Positions 8,091 to 17,715 of a stretch of 64,000 bases of DNA are shown one piece after another. Within the stretch, counting starts at the first letter, position 1; each line of letters opens with the position of its first letter. The DNA comes from Kitasatospora sp. A2-31 (GTDB lineage Bacteria; Actinomycetota; Actinomycetes; Streptomycetales; Streptomycetaceae). The position numbers were made by a program, and so were the translations under genes. The stretch spans positions 274,617 through 338,616 of the forward strand of contig NZ_JAKNTA010000006.1 of the NCBI RefSeq assembly GCF_022288725.1, in the 5' to 3' direction. The notes under the pieces were generated by a model that saw only the letters and a program-made list of their open reading frames with translations, made no database searches and was not told the DNA's origin.

Positions 8091-8783
8091 ATGGCGTTCG
8101 TCCAGATCATCGACTGCAAGACCGACCGGGTGGACGACCTCAACCGGCTCATGGACACGTGGGCCGAGCAGACCAGGGGCAGGCGCACGGCGGGCCACGC
8201 GATGGTGGCCACGGACCGCTCCGACACCAAGCACGTCGTGGAGATCGTGGAGTTCCCCTCCTACGAGGAGGCCATGCGGAACTCCAACCTGCCCGAGACC
8301 GACCGGATCTTCCGCGAGATGGTGGCGCTCTGCGACGAGCCGCCGACCTTCACCGACCTCGACGTGGTCCGCGACACCCGGTTCAACAAGGCGACCGCGG
8401 TCCGCGTCCTCGACGAACTCGCCAGGGGCAACCTCGATGTGATCGACGAGTGCATGGCCGCCGACTACCGCGACCACGACTACGGCAGCGAGGCCGACGC
8501 GATCGGCACGGCGGCGTTCAAGGAGCGTTGCAGGGGCTACGTGAACGCCTTCGACTTCAGCTTCGCGATCGAGAGCCGGCTCGCCGACGGCGACGAGGTC
8601 GCGCTCCGCTGGACCTGGAACGCCACGCAGAAGGCCGACTTCATGGGCGTCCCGTCCACCGGCAAGTCGGTGGTCGGACGCGGGACGACGACCTTCCGGT
8701 TCAAGGACGGCATGATCCAGGAAGGCTGGTGGCAGTGGGAAGTCATGGGTCTGATGAGGCAGCTGGGCATGATGCCGGGCTGA
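8091..8783 (+). CDS. SnoaL-like protein with N-terminal ferredoxin-like domain
   Basis: A 230-residue cytosolic protein with two parts. Residues 1 to about 95 (FVQIIDCKTDRVDDLNRLMD, HVVEIVEFPSYEEAM) look like an antibiotic-monooxygenase-type alpha/beta dimer domain. Residues about 100-225 are SnoaL-like (NTF2 fold): MAADYRDHDY, GTAAFKERCRGYVNAFDFSF, VALRWTWNATQKADFMGVPSTGKSV and TTTFRFKDGMIQEGWWQWE. SnoaL proteins include polyketide cyclases, but free-standing ones like this more often are uncharacterised ester-cyclase relatives. A strong AGGAGG site sits 8 nt before the ATG. No polyketide genes are near, so cyclase function should not be assumed. Confidence 0.8.
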   Translation: MAFVQIIDCKTDRVDDLNRLMDTWAEQTRGRRTAGHAMVATDRSDTKHVVEIVEFPSYEEAMRNSNLPETDRIFREMVALCDEPPTFTDLDVVRDTRFNKATAVRVLDELARGNLDVIDECMAADYRDHDYGSEADAIGTAAFKERCRGYVNAFDFSFAIESRLADGDEVALRWTWNATQKADFMGVPSTGKSVVGRGTTTFRFKDGMIQEGWWQWEVMGLMRQLGMMPG

Positions 8784-8785
8784 CC

Positions 8786-8884
8786 CGGCTCCGCCCCGGA
8801 CAGCGCTGGCCGTTCCTGCGGCTCCGCCCCAGACAGCGCTAGTCGTTCCTGCGGCTCCGCCCCAGACAGCGCTAGTCGTTCCTG
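8786..8884. repeat. Three 33-bp tandem copies across the 3' end of the kinase gene
   Basis: Three adjacent 33-bp units (8786-8818, 8819-8851, 8852-8884) begin CGGCTCCGCCCC and end GTTCCTG. Units two and three are identical; unit one differs at three positions. A fourth partial copy (CGGCTCCGCCCCAGGA) starts at 8885 inside the kinase gene. On the minus strand the unit includes the last codons (RSRRND) and TAG stop of the kinase, so the gene tail and its stop have been copied downstream. Confidence 0.92.
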
Positions 8885-10119
8885 CGGCTCCGCCCCAGGA
8901 AGAGCGCGAACACCGGCGGCTTCAGCGAGAGCAGTTCGAGCCGGCCGCCGTCCGCCTCCGCCAGGTCGCGGGCGACGGCCAGCCCGATGCCGGTGGAGTT
9001 GCGGCCGCTGACCGCGCGCTCGAAGACCCGGTTGCCGAGCTCCGGCGGCACCCCCGCGCCCTGGTCCTGCACCTCGACCACCAGCGACGTCCCGGACGGC
9101 CGCACCCGCAGCGTGATCGTCCCGGCGCCGTGCATCAGCGAGTTCTCGATCAGGGTGGCCAGGACCTGCGCCACCGTGCCCGGCGTGCCGACCGCGGTGA
9201 CCCCGTGCAGGCCCTCCACCTGGAGCACCCGGCCGGTGCCGCGCAGCGACGGGCCCCACTCCTCCACCTGCTGCTTGATCACTTCGTCGAGGTCGAAGGC
9301 GACCGCGGTGGGGCTGCGCGGGTCCCGCTGGGTGGTGAGCAGCCGCTGGACGACGTCGGTGAGCCGCTCGACCTGCTGGAGGGCGATGGTCGCCTCCTCC
9401 TTGACGGTGTCCGGCTCCTCGGCGAGCGCGGTGATCTCCTCCAGCCGCATCGAGAGCGCGGTGAGCGGGGTGCGCAGCTGGTGCGAGGCGTCGGCGGCGA
9501 GCCGCCGCTCGGCGGTGAGCATCCGGGCGATCCGCTCGGCGCTGACGTCCAGGACCTCGGCGACCCGGTCGAGCTCCGGGACGCCGTAGCGTCGGTCGCG
9601 GGGGCGGGGGTCGCCGGAGCCGAGCCGCTCGGCGGTCTCGGCGAGGTCGGTGAGAGGGCGGGCGAGCCGCTTGGCCTGCCAGACGGCGAGGGCGACGGCG
9701 GCCTGGACGGCGAGCAGGGCGACCACGCCGAGCAGCAGCAGCATGTTCGCGATCTCGTGGTCGACCGGCGCCCGGGACTGCTCCACGGTGACGGTCTCGC
9801 CGCTGGCGCCCTGCTCGACGGCCTTCAGCAGGTGGTCCCCCTCCGGCCGGGTGCCGCTGGAGACGATCGGCTGACCGGGGATGTCCACCTCGACGTACTG
9901 GCCGTCGGTCACCTGGTTGGCGAACTTGTCGCCGGTGACCGGCTCGCCGGCCGCCAGCCGGTTCTCCACCAGGGCGAGCACCCTTACGGCCGCGGCGTCG
10001 ACGCGGTCCTGGGCGGCGTTGACGATGGTGCGCTTCTCGACCAGGGCGAGCGGCACGCAGAACACGACGACCACCACCAGGACGACGCCGAGCAGCGAGT
10101 TGATCATCCGGCGTTTCAC
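8872..10119 (-). CDS. Sensor histidine kinase (HAMP, HisKA, HATPase)
   Basis: A 415-residue membrane sensor kinase. It has a first membrane helix (about residues 6-27), an extracytoplasmic sensor of about 110 residues, a second helix (about 138-160), a HAMP linker (RPLTDLAETAERLG), the H-box ASHQLRTPLTALS with phospho-acceptor His, then N-box LIENSLMHGAG, G1 DQGAGVPPE and G2 GIGLAVARDLAEADGG. The GTG at 10119 (KRRMINSLL after it) is chosen for the GGGGAG site 8 nt upstream; an ATG at 10107 is four codons later. It lies 83 nt after the response-regulator gene in the same operon. The signal sensed is unknown. Its 3' end is the source of the 33-bp repeats. Confidence 0.92.
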   Translation of the reverse strand: MKRRMINSLLGVVLVVVVVFCVPLALVEKRTIVNAAQDRVDAAAVRVLALVENRLAAGEPVTGDKFANQVTDGQYVEVDIPGQPIVSSGTRPEGDHLLKAVEQGASGETVTVEQSRAPVDHEIANMLLLLGVVALLAVQAAVALAVWQAKRLARPLTDLAETAERLGSGDPRPRDRRYGVPELDRVAEVLDVSAERIARMLTAERRLAADASHQLRTPLTALSMRLEEITALAEEPDTVKEEATIALQQVERLTDVVQRLLTTQRDPRSPTAVAFDLDEVIKQQVEEWGPSLRGTGRVLQVEGLHGVTAVGTPGTVAQVLATLIENSLMHGAGTITLRVRPSGTSLVVEVQDQGAGVPPELGNRVFERAVSGRNSTGIGLAVARDLAEADGGRLELLSLKPPVFALFLGRSRRND

Positions 10120-10202
10120 GCTGCCGCTCCCCGTGGTGCTGTAGAACCGGGCCGGGGCGGGCGCCCCTTGACCGGGCCCAGGGCCTGTCCTGTGGATCAG
10201 CC

Positions 10203-10877
10203 CTAATTCTTCTCGAACCGGAAACCCACCCCGCGCACGGTGGCGATGTACCGGGGGTTGGCCGCGTCGTCGCCGAGCTTCTTGCGCAGCCACGAGATGT
10301 GCATGTCGAGCGTCTTGGTGGAGGTCCACCAGGTGGTGTCCCAGACCTGGCGCATGATCTCCTCGCGGGTGACCACCCGGCCGGCGTCCCGTACGAGCAC
10401 CCGCAGCAGCTCGAACTCCTTGGCGGAGAGGGTGAGCTCCTCCTCGCCCAGCCAGGCGCGGTGCGACTCAATGTCGATCTTCACCCCGTGCGCACCGGTG
10501 GTGAGCTGGTCGACGTTGCCGCGCCGGAGCAGGGCCCGGACCCGGGCCAGCAGCTCGGCGAGGCGGAACGGCTTGGTCACGTAGTCGTCGGCCCCCGCGT
10601 CGAGGCCGACCACCGTGTCCACCTCGTCGGCGCGGGCCGTGAGCACCAGGACGGGGCAGCTCTTGCCGTCCGCGCGCAGGCGCCGGCAGACCTCCAGGCC
10701 GTCCATCTCCGGCAGCCCGAGGTCGAGGACGACGAGATCCACCTCCTCGGTGAGCCCGGCGGCCAGCGCGGTCGGGCCGTCCTCCCGGACGAGCACCTCG
10801 TACCCCTCGCGTCGCAGGGCCCGGGCGAGGGGTTCGGAGATCGCCGGATCGTCCTCGGCGAGCAGCACACAGGTCAT
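10203..10877 (-). CDS. OmpR/PhoB-type response regulator
   Basis: A 224-residue two-component regulator partnered with the kinase downstream. The receiver domain (1-118) has the acidic pocket EDD at 8-10, phospho-acceptor Asp52 in LVVLDLGLPEMDG, Thr in VLTARAD and Lys in VTKPFRL. The C-terminal winged helix (about 128-222) shows LSAKEFELLRVLVRDAGRVVTREEI and YIATVRGVGFRFE. The ATG at 10877 is the first in the conserved frame. A perfect CRP-like palindrome lies 38 nt upstream and may couple this pair to cAMP. Target genes are unknown. Confidence 0.94.
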   Translation of the reverse strand: MTCVLLAEDDPAISEPLARALRREGYEVLVREDGPTALAAGLTEEVDLVVLDLGLPEMDGLEVCRRLRADGKSCPVLVLTARADEVDTVVGLDAGADDYVTKPFRLAELLARVRALLRRGNVDQLTTGAHGVKIDIESHRAWLGEEELTLSAKEFELLRVLVRDAGRVVTREEIMRQVWDTTWWTSTKTLDMHISWLRKKLGDDAANPRYIATVRGVGFRFEKN

Positions 10878-11206
10878 GTGGTGATGGTAGTCCGCCGGGG
10901 TATGGCCGTTGTCGCTGTGAGGTAGTTCACAGAGCGTGATCGTTATACGGACGGCGAACACCGCTCAACGAACCGCTCCCGACCGCGCGTTCGGCGAAGA
11001 TTCTGCTTTTCGATCTTCAATCCGAAGGAATTCCGGCGGCCGGACCATGGATCGAACAAGCTAGCCTGTCGCAGGCTTTACCGTCGGCATACCTAATTGC
11101 CACGTTTTGTCAGCCGATGCCGCCAAATATCGCCACGTACAGTGGTTCCGTCCACGTCCGCCTCCACCCCCCTTGGCGGACGCTGTCAGGCAAGGAACCC
11201 CTACAC
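10878..11206. other. 329-bp divergent intergenic region
   Basis: The region between the response regulator and the peptide transporter holds the CRP-like palindrome at 10915-10932, an AT-richer stretch at about 10990-11100, and a small perfect hairpin AGCCTG-TCG-CAGGCT at 11063-11077. The last is too short for a convincing terminator and may be an operator or leader element for the transporter. I see no open reading frame with streptomycete codon bias here. Confidence 0.5.
10915..10932. promoter_or_regulatory. CRP-like palindrome CTGTGA-N6-TCACAG
   Basis: The sequence CTGTGAGGTAGTTCACAG is a perfect 6-6-6 inverted repeat containing the classical TGTGA-N6-TCACA cAMP-receptor-protein site. It lies 38 nt upstream of the response-regulator ATG and about 275 nt upstream of the transporter. 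Streptomyces has a Crp protein that recognises GTG-N6-type sites. Regulation by it is inference from the match. Confidence 0.55.
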
Positions 11207-12715
<1,509 letters not shown>

Positions 12716-12739
12716 CGCCCAGCCGACCTGGCACCGGCT

Positions 12740-12780
12740 CCGGGGCCGCTGCGGATTCCTGAGATCCGCGGCGGCCCCGG
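12740..12780 (+). terminator. Strong terminator after peptide transporter
   Basis: A 17-bp stem (left arm 12740-12756, right arm 12764-12780, one T:G wobble) with loop TCCTGAG begins 24 nt after the transporter stop. Confidence 0.85.
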
Positions 12781-12893
12781 TCGCGTTCCCGGCCCGGTCG
12801 CCTCCCGGCCCCGGTCGCGTTCGCGTTCCCGGCACCGGCCCCGCTCCCGGCACCGGCCCCGCCTCCGCCGCCGGTTCGTGCGAGGGTGACGGG

Positions 12894-14990
12894 ATGCCGA
12901 CCGACTCACTGCCCCGTCAGCTCGCCCTCACCCGGCGCTTCACCCTCGGCGCCCCCACCGCACCGGCCGTCTCCGCCGACGGCCGCACCGTGCTCTTCCT
13001 GCGCAGCCGGGGCGGCGACGACCCGGTCTCCTGCCTCTGGGCGCTCGACACCGCCACCGGCGCGGAGCGGCTGCTCGCCGACCCCGCCGCGCTCGGCGCC
13101 GCCGACGCCACCCTCCCCGAGGCCGAGCGGATCCGCCGCGAGCGCGCCCGGGTGCTGACCACCGGCATCACGGCCTTCGGCACCGACGGCACCGGCCGGC
13201 TCGCCGTCTTCGCCCTCCACGGCGCGCTCTGGCTCGTGGACGGCGCCGACGGCGCGGTCCGCAACGTCCCCACCGCCGCCCCGGTGTACGACCCGCGCCT
13301 CGACCGGGCCGGCCGCCGGATCGCCTACGTCGGCGGGGGCGCCCTGCGCGTGGTCGGCACCGACGGCCGCGGCGACCGGGCGCTCGCCGAGCCCGAGCAC
13401 GAGGAGGTGGCGTACGGGACGGCCGAGCACGTCGCCGCCGAGTCGATGTACCGCACCCGCGGCCACTGGTGGGCGCCCGACGGCACCGCGCTGCTCGCGG
13501 CCCGCGTCGACGACCGTCCGCTGAGCCGCCTCCACCTCGCCGACCCGGCCGAGCCGCAGCGGCCGCCGCGGACGGTCCGCTACCCGCTGGCCGGCACCGC
13601 CAACTCCGACGTCTCGCTCTGGCTCCTCCCCCTCGACCCGGACCGTCCCGGGGACCGCACCGAGGTCCGTTGGGACCGGGCCGGCTACGAGTACCTCGCC
13701 GCCGCCGGCTGGGACGACCACGGCCCGTACGCCGCCGTGCAGAGCCGCGACCAGCGCACCGTCCGCACCCTGGCGATCGCCCCGGACGGCGCCACGAGCG
13801 TCCTGGCCGAGCAGCGCGACGAGCACTGGGTCGAGCTGGTCCCAGGCCTGCCGGTCCGCACGGCGTCCGGGGCGCTGGTCGGCTCCGCCGACCTCGGCGG
13901 GACCCGCCACCTCGACGTGGCCGGCGAACCCGTCACCCCGGCCGGGCTGCAGCTGCGCGAGGTGCTCGGGACCGAGGGCGAGCAGGTGCTGTTCACCGCC
14001 ACCGAGGAGCCCACCGAGACCCACCTCTGGCTGTACGGGCCCGCCGCCGGCCTGCGCCGGCTGAGCGCCGGGCCCGGTCTGCACACCGGTGTGCGGCGCG
14101 CCGGCACGCTCGTGCTCACCACCCGGGCCTCCGGCGCCCCGGCCGGCCGGACCACCGTCCTGTCCGAGGGCCGCCCGGCGCTCCCGCTGGCCTCGTACGC
14201 GCAGGCGCCCGTCCTCACCGCCCGGCCGGAGCTGCTCCGGCTCGGCCCGCGCGGGCTCTGCGCCGCGCTCTTCCTGCCCGCCGGCCACGGCCCCGCGGAC
14301 GGCCCGCTGCCGGTCCTGCTCGACCCGTACGGCGGGCCGGCCCTGCAGAAGGTCACCACCGGCGGCGGCTGGCCGGAGCTGGTCTCGCAGTGGTTCGCCG
14401 ACCAGGGCTTCGCCGTGCTGGTCGTCGACGGCCGCGGCACCCCCGGCCGCGGGCCCCGCTGGGACAAGGAGGTCTTCGGGGACAAGGCCACCCCGGCCCT
14501 GGAGGACCAGGTCGAGGGGCTGCACGAGGCCGCCCGGCTGCGGCCCGGGCTGCTCGACCTCGACCGGGTCGCGATCCGCGGCTGGTCCTACGGCGGCTAC
14601 CTCGCCGCGCTCGCCGTGCTGCGGCGGCCGGACGTCTTCCACGCCGCCGTCGCCGGAGCCGCGCCCACGGACCAGCGGCTCTACGACACCCACTGGCAGG
14701 AGCGGTTCCTCGGCCACCCCGGCGAGCACCCCGAGCGCTACGACGCCTGCTCGCTGCTCGCCGACGCGCCGCGACTGCGCCGTCCGCTGCTGCTGGTCCA
14801 CGGCCTCGCCGACGACAACGTGTTCCCGGTCCACGCCCTGCGGCTCTCCGGCGCGCTGCTCGCGGCCGGGCGCCCGCACGAGGTGCTACCGCTCAGCGGC
14901 ACCACCCACACCCCCACGGACGAGGCGGTGGCGGAGAACCTGCACCACCACCAGCTGGACTTCCTGAAGCGCTCGCTCGGCCTCGCCTGA
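12894..14990 (+). CDS. S9 family (dipeptidyl-peptidase IV-like) serine peptidase
   Basis: A 698-residue cytosolic prolyl-oligopeptidase-class peptidase. Residues 1 to about 440 form the beta-propeller, with a DPP-IV N-terminal signature around AEHVAAESMYRTRGHWWAPDG. Residues about 450-695 are the alpha/beta-hydrolase domain: DPYGGPALQ, nucleophile Ser565 in GWSYGGYLAAL, Asp in HGLADDNVFPVH and His in SGTTHTP. In DPP-IV enzymes two adjacent Glu in the propeller bind the substrate amino terminus; here the pair reads Glu183-Ser184. No signal peptide is present. It follows the peptide transporter, so import of a peptide then hydrolysis is a plausible route. Exact cleavage preference is uncertain. 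Confidence 0.9.
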   Translation: MPTDSLPRQLALTRRFTLGAPTAPAVSADGRTVLFLRSRGGDDPVSCLWALDTATGAERLLADPAALGAADATLPEAERIRRERARVLTTGITAFGTDGTGRLAVFALHGALWLVDGADGAVRNVPTAAPVYDPRLDRAGRRIAYVGGGALRVVGTDGRGDRALAEPEHEEVAYGTAEHVAAESMYRTRGHWWAPDGTALLAARVDDRPLSRLHLADPAEPQRPPRTVRYPLAGTANSDVSLWLLPLDPDRPGDRTEVRWDRAGYEYLAAAGWDDHGPYAAVQSRDQRTVRTLAIAPDGATSVLAEQRDEHWVELVPGLPVRTASGALVGSADLGGTRHLDVAGEPVTPAGLQLREVLGTEGEQVLFTATEEPTETHLWLYGPAAGLRRLSAGPGLHTGVRRAGTLVLTTRASGAPAGRTTVLSEGRPALPLASYAQAPVLTARPELLRLGPRGLCAALFLPAGHGPADGPLPVLLDPYGGPALQKVTTGGGWPELVSQWFADQGFAVLVVDGRGTPGRGPRWDKEVFGDKATPALEDQVEGLHEAARLRPGLLDLDRVAIRGWSYGGYLAALAVLRRPDVFHAAVAGAAPTDQRLYDTHWQERFLGHPGEHPERYDACSLLADAPRLRRPLLLVHGLADDNVFPVHALRLSGALLAAGRPHEVLPLSGTTHTPTDEAVAENLHHHQLDFLKRSLGLA

Positions 14991-15032
14991 CGCCGGCCCC
15001 GCCCGGGGGCCGTCCGAGGCCCGCCCCCCGCA

Positions 15033-15077
15033 CGCGAGGGGCCCCGCGCCCCCGGTGCGGGACGGGGGCCCCTCGCG
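15033..15077. terminator. Bidirectional terminator between S9 peptidase and hutI
   Basis: A perfect 13-bp stem CGCGAGGGGCCCC (15033-15045) pairs with 15065-15077. It lies between the stop codons of two convergent genes, 43 nt after one and 10 nt from the other. Confidence 0.85.
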
Positions 15078-15086
15078 GTGCACCGG

Positions 15087-16289
15087 TCAGACCTCGCGCA
15101 CGCCCGCCCGCCAGACGGCCGCCGTCAGCGGCACGCCCGGCCGGTACGCGAGGTGCACGTGTGAGGGGGCCTCCAGCAGCTGCAGGTCCGCGCGGGCGCC
15201 CACGGCCACCGTCCCGACGTCCGTCCGCCGCAGCGCGTGCGCGCCGCCCGCGGTGGCCGCCCAGACCGCCTCGTCCGGCGTCATCCCCATCTCCCGCACC
15301 GCGACCGCGATGCAGAACGGCATCGAACTGGTGAAGCTGGAGCCCGGGTTGCAGTCGGTGGAGAGCGCCACCACGGCGCCCGCGTCGAGCAGCCGGCGCG
15401 CGTCCGGGTAGGCGGCGCGGGTTGAGAACTCCGCGCCGGGCAGCAGCGTCGCCACGGTGGCCGAGCCGGCCAGCGCCGCCACGTCCTCGTCGGTCAGGTG
15501 GGTGCAGTGGTCGGCGGAGGCCGCGCCCAATTCGACGGCGAGCTGCACACCGGGACCGTAGGAGAGCTGGTTGGCGTGCACCCGGGGGGTGAGACCGCGC
15601 TCGATGCCGGCGGTCAGGATCGCCCGCGCCTGGTCCCCGTCGAAGGCGCCGTTCTCGCAGAACACGTCCACCCAGCGGGCGTACGGCGCGCAGGCGTCCA
15701 GCATCTCGCCGGTGACCAGGTCCACGTAGCCGGCCGGGTCGTCCGCGTACTCGGGGGCGACCACGTGGGCGCCGAGGTAGGTGGTCTCGGGGGTGTACGA
15801 GGAGGCGATCCGCAGGGCCCGCGCCTCGTCCGGCACGGTCAGCCCGTAGCCGGACTTGCACTCGATCGAGGTCGTCCCCTGACGCAGCGCCTCGCGGACG
15901 AACCGGGCCAGGTTGGCGTCCAGCTCGGCGTCGCTCGCGGCCCGGGTGGCGGCCACCGTGGTGCGGATGCCGCCGGCCGTGTACGACTGGCCGGACATCC
16001 GGGCGTTGAACTCGGCGGTGCGGTCGCCCGCGAACACCAGGTGGGCGTGCGAGTCGACGAAGCCCGGCAGCAGCGCCCGCCCCGCCGCGTCGAACCGCTC
16101 GTCGGCGGCGGGCGCCTCGGCGGCCCGGCCGACCCAGGCGATCGTGCCGCCGTCCACCACCACGGCCGCGTCGGTGAGCAGGCCCAGCGGCCCGGTGCCC
16201 TGCGCGGGGTCGTTGGTGACCAGGCTGCCGATGCCGGTGATCAGGGTGCTCGGCATGCCGTCGCTCCTGGAAGTGCTGGGGGTGCTCAC
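15087..16289 (-). CDS. hutI: Imidazolonepropionase
   Basis: A 400-residue metal-dependent amidohydrolase that opens 4-imidazolone-5-propionate to N-formimino-L-glutamate, third step of histidine breakdown. Metal and substrate residues are visible in DSHAHLVFAGDR (HxH), TSIECKSGYGL, VHANQLS, ADHCTHL and STDCNPGSS. The GTG at 16289 has AAAGG 8 nt upstream; an ATG twelve codons in is less likely. It is the last gene of the hutU-M20-hutF-hutI operon, separated from hutF by 76 nt that hold an extreme GC hairpin. Confidence 0.95.
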   Translation of the reverse strand: MSTPSTSRSDGMPSTLITGIGSLVTNDPAQGTGPLGLLTDAAVVVDGGTIAWVGRAAEAPAADERFDAAGRALLPGFVDSHAHLVFAGDRTAEFNARMSGQSYTAGGIRTTVAATRAASDAELDANLARFVREALRQGTTSIECKSGYGLTVPDEARALRIASSYTPETTYLGAHVVAPEYADDPAGYVDLVTGEMLDACAPYARWVDVFCENGAFDGDQARAILTAGIERGLTPRVHANQLSYGPGVQLAVELGAASADHCTHLTDEDVAALAGSATVATLLPGAEFSTRAAYPDARRLLDAGAVVALSTDCNPGSSFTSSMPFCIAVAVREMGMTPDEAVWAATAGGAHALRRTDVGTVAVGARADLQLLEAPSHVHLAYRPGVPLTAAVWRAGVREV

Positions 16290-16312
16290 GTCAGGCCTTT
16301 CGGGATGGACGA

Positions 16313-16347
16313 GGGGCGGGGCGGGGGCGGGGCCCCCGCCCCGCCCC
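16313..16347. other. Perfect GC-only hairpin and G-quadruplex sequence between hutF and hutI
   Basis: Left arm GGGGCGGGGCGGGGG (16313-16327), loop CGGGG and right arm 16333-16347 form a perfect 15-bp stem of only G:C pairs, 23 nt upstream of hutI. On the plus strand (template for the operon) 16313-16332 reads as four G-runs of four or more separated by single C, the densest form of G-quadruplex motif. It may attenuate or process the hut mRNA before hutI; this is inference. Confidence 0.75.
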
Positions 16348-16365
16348 GGGGGTCAACGGGATCTC

Positions 16366-17715
16366 TCAGCAGCTCAGTGCGGCGATCGAGGACTGCAGCG
16401 CGCCCGGGACGTCCGGCACCAGCTGGTGCACGCCGTCCTTGACCACGTGCCGGCCGCCGACCACCAGGTGCCGCACGTCGGCGGCCGAGGCGGCGAAGAC
16501 CGCGATCTCTGCGCCGAGCCGGGAGGGCGGACCGGCGGTGCGCACGGAGTCCAGCGCGATCACGGTGAAGTCGGCCAGCGAGCCGGCCTCGATCCGCCCG
16601 GCCTCCGGCCAGCCGAGCGAGGCGTGCCCGTCCTCGGTGCCGGCCCGCAGCAGCGCGTTGGCCGTCCAGTGGCCGCGGGTGCGGGTGCGCAGCCGCTCGT
16701 CCAGCTCCAGCGCGCGGGCCTCCTCGAACGGGTCGATGACGGCGTGGCTGTCGCTGCCGAGCGTCACCGGGCAGCCGGCCGAGGCCAGTTGGCGGGCCGG
16801 GCCGATGCCGTCGGCGAGGTCCCGCTCGGTGGTGGGGCACATGCAGATGGTGGTGGAGGAGTCGGTGAGGAGCTTGACGTCCTCCTCCGTGAGGTGGGTG
16901 GCGTGCACCGCGGAGGTGCGCGGGCCGAGCGCGCCGTGGTCGGCGAGCAGCCGGGTCGGGGTGACGCCGTGCGCGGCGAGGCAGGCGTCGTTCTCGGCGG
17001 TCTGCTCGGAGAGGTGGACGTGCAGCGGCGCCTCGTGCATCGACGCCCAGTGCGCGACGGTGCCGAGCTGCTCGGCGGGCACCGCCCGGACCGAGTGGAT
17101 CGCCGCGCCGATCCGGGCGTGCTCGCGCGGGCGCAGCGCGGCGGCGCGCTCGGCCCAGGCGTCGGCGTCGCCGTCGCTGAACCGGCGCTGCGGCTTGGTC
17201 GGCTCGGCGCCGAAGCCGGAGGAGAGGTAGCAGGTGTCCAGCAGGGTGATCCGGATGCCGGCCCGGGCGGCCGCCTCGATCAGCGCCTCGCCCATCGCGT
17301 TCGGGTCGTCGTAGCGGGTGCCGCCGGGTGCGTGGTGCAGGTAGTGGAACTCCCCGACCGCGGTGATGCCAGCGAGCGCCATCTCGGCGTAGACGGCGGT
17401 GGCGAGCGCCAGGTAGCTGTCCGGGTCCAGCGCGGTGGCGAACCGGTACATGGTGTCGCGCCAGGTCCAGAAGGTGCCGGAGCCGACCTGGACGTTGCCG
17501 CGCAGCGCCCGGTGGAAGGCGTGCGAGTGGGCGTTGGCCTGGCCGGGCAGCAGCAGCCCGTCCAGCCGGACCGCGCCGGGCGGGCAGGGCCCGCTGTCCG
17601 GCGTCACCTCGGCGATCCTGCCGCCGCTCCCGGTGGCGATCAGCACGTCCTGCTCGACCACCGGCCCGTTGACGTGGGGCAGCCAGGCGTACTGCGCCCA
17701 GTAGATCACTGACAC
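16366..17715 (-). CDS. hutF: Formimidoylglutamate deiminase
   Basis: A 449-residue amidohydrolase that removes the imino group of N-formimino-L-glutamate as ammonia, giving N-formyl-L-glutamate. It shows NAHSHAFHRALRG (metal HxH), GEFHYLHHAPGG, HVHLSEQTAEN, HATHLTEEDV, CPTTERDLADG and LGSDSHAVIDPFEEAR, matching the HutF subgroup rather than general cytosine deaminases. Its GTG start overlaps the end of the upstream M20 gene by 10 bases, indicating coupling. This enzyme commits the organism to the formylglutamate branch, which needs a deformylase afterwards. Confidence 0.93.
   Translation of the reverse strand: MSVIYWAQYAWLPHVNGPVVEQDVLIATGSGGRIAEVTPDSGPCPPGAVRLDGLLLPGQANAHSHAFHRALRGNVQVGSGTFWTWRDTMYRFATALDPDSYLALATAVYAEMALAGITAVGEFHYLHHAPGGTRYDDPNAMGEALIEAAARAGIRITLLDTCYLSSGFGAEPTKPQRRFSDGDADAWAERAAALRPREHARIGAAIHSVRAVPAEQLGTVAHWASMHEAPLHVHLSEQTAENDACLAAHGVTPTRLLADHGALGPRTSAVHATHLTEEDVKLLTDSSTTICMCPTTERDLADGIGPARQLASAGCPVTLGSDSHAVIDPFEEARALELDERLRTRTRGHWTANALLRAGTEDGHASLGWPEAGRIEAGSLADFTVIALDSVRTAGPPSRLGAEIAVFAASAADVRHLVVGGRHVVKDGVHQLVPDVPGALQSSIAALSC

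Noticed and set aside
8091..8783. Polyketide cyclase of a biosynthetic cluster
   Set aside because: SnoaL fold alone does not show a polyketide pathway; no ketosynthase or carrier protein is near.
8786..8884. Integrated element or attachment site
   Set aside because: No integrase, no tRNA and no target duplications; tandem duplication explains the pattern.
12781..12870. Degenerate CCCGGCACCGGCCCCGC direct repeats before the S9 peptidase gene
   Set aside because: Imperfect and low-complexity; probably compositional, without a symmetrical structure at the promoter.
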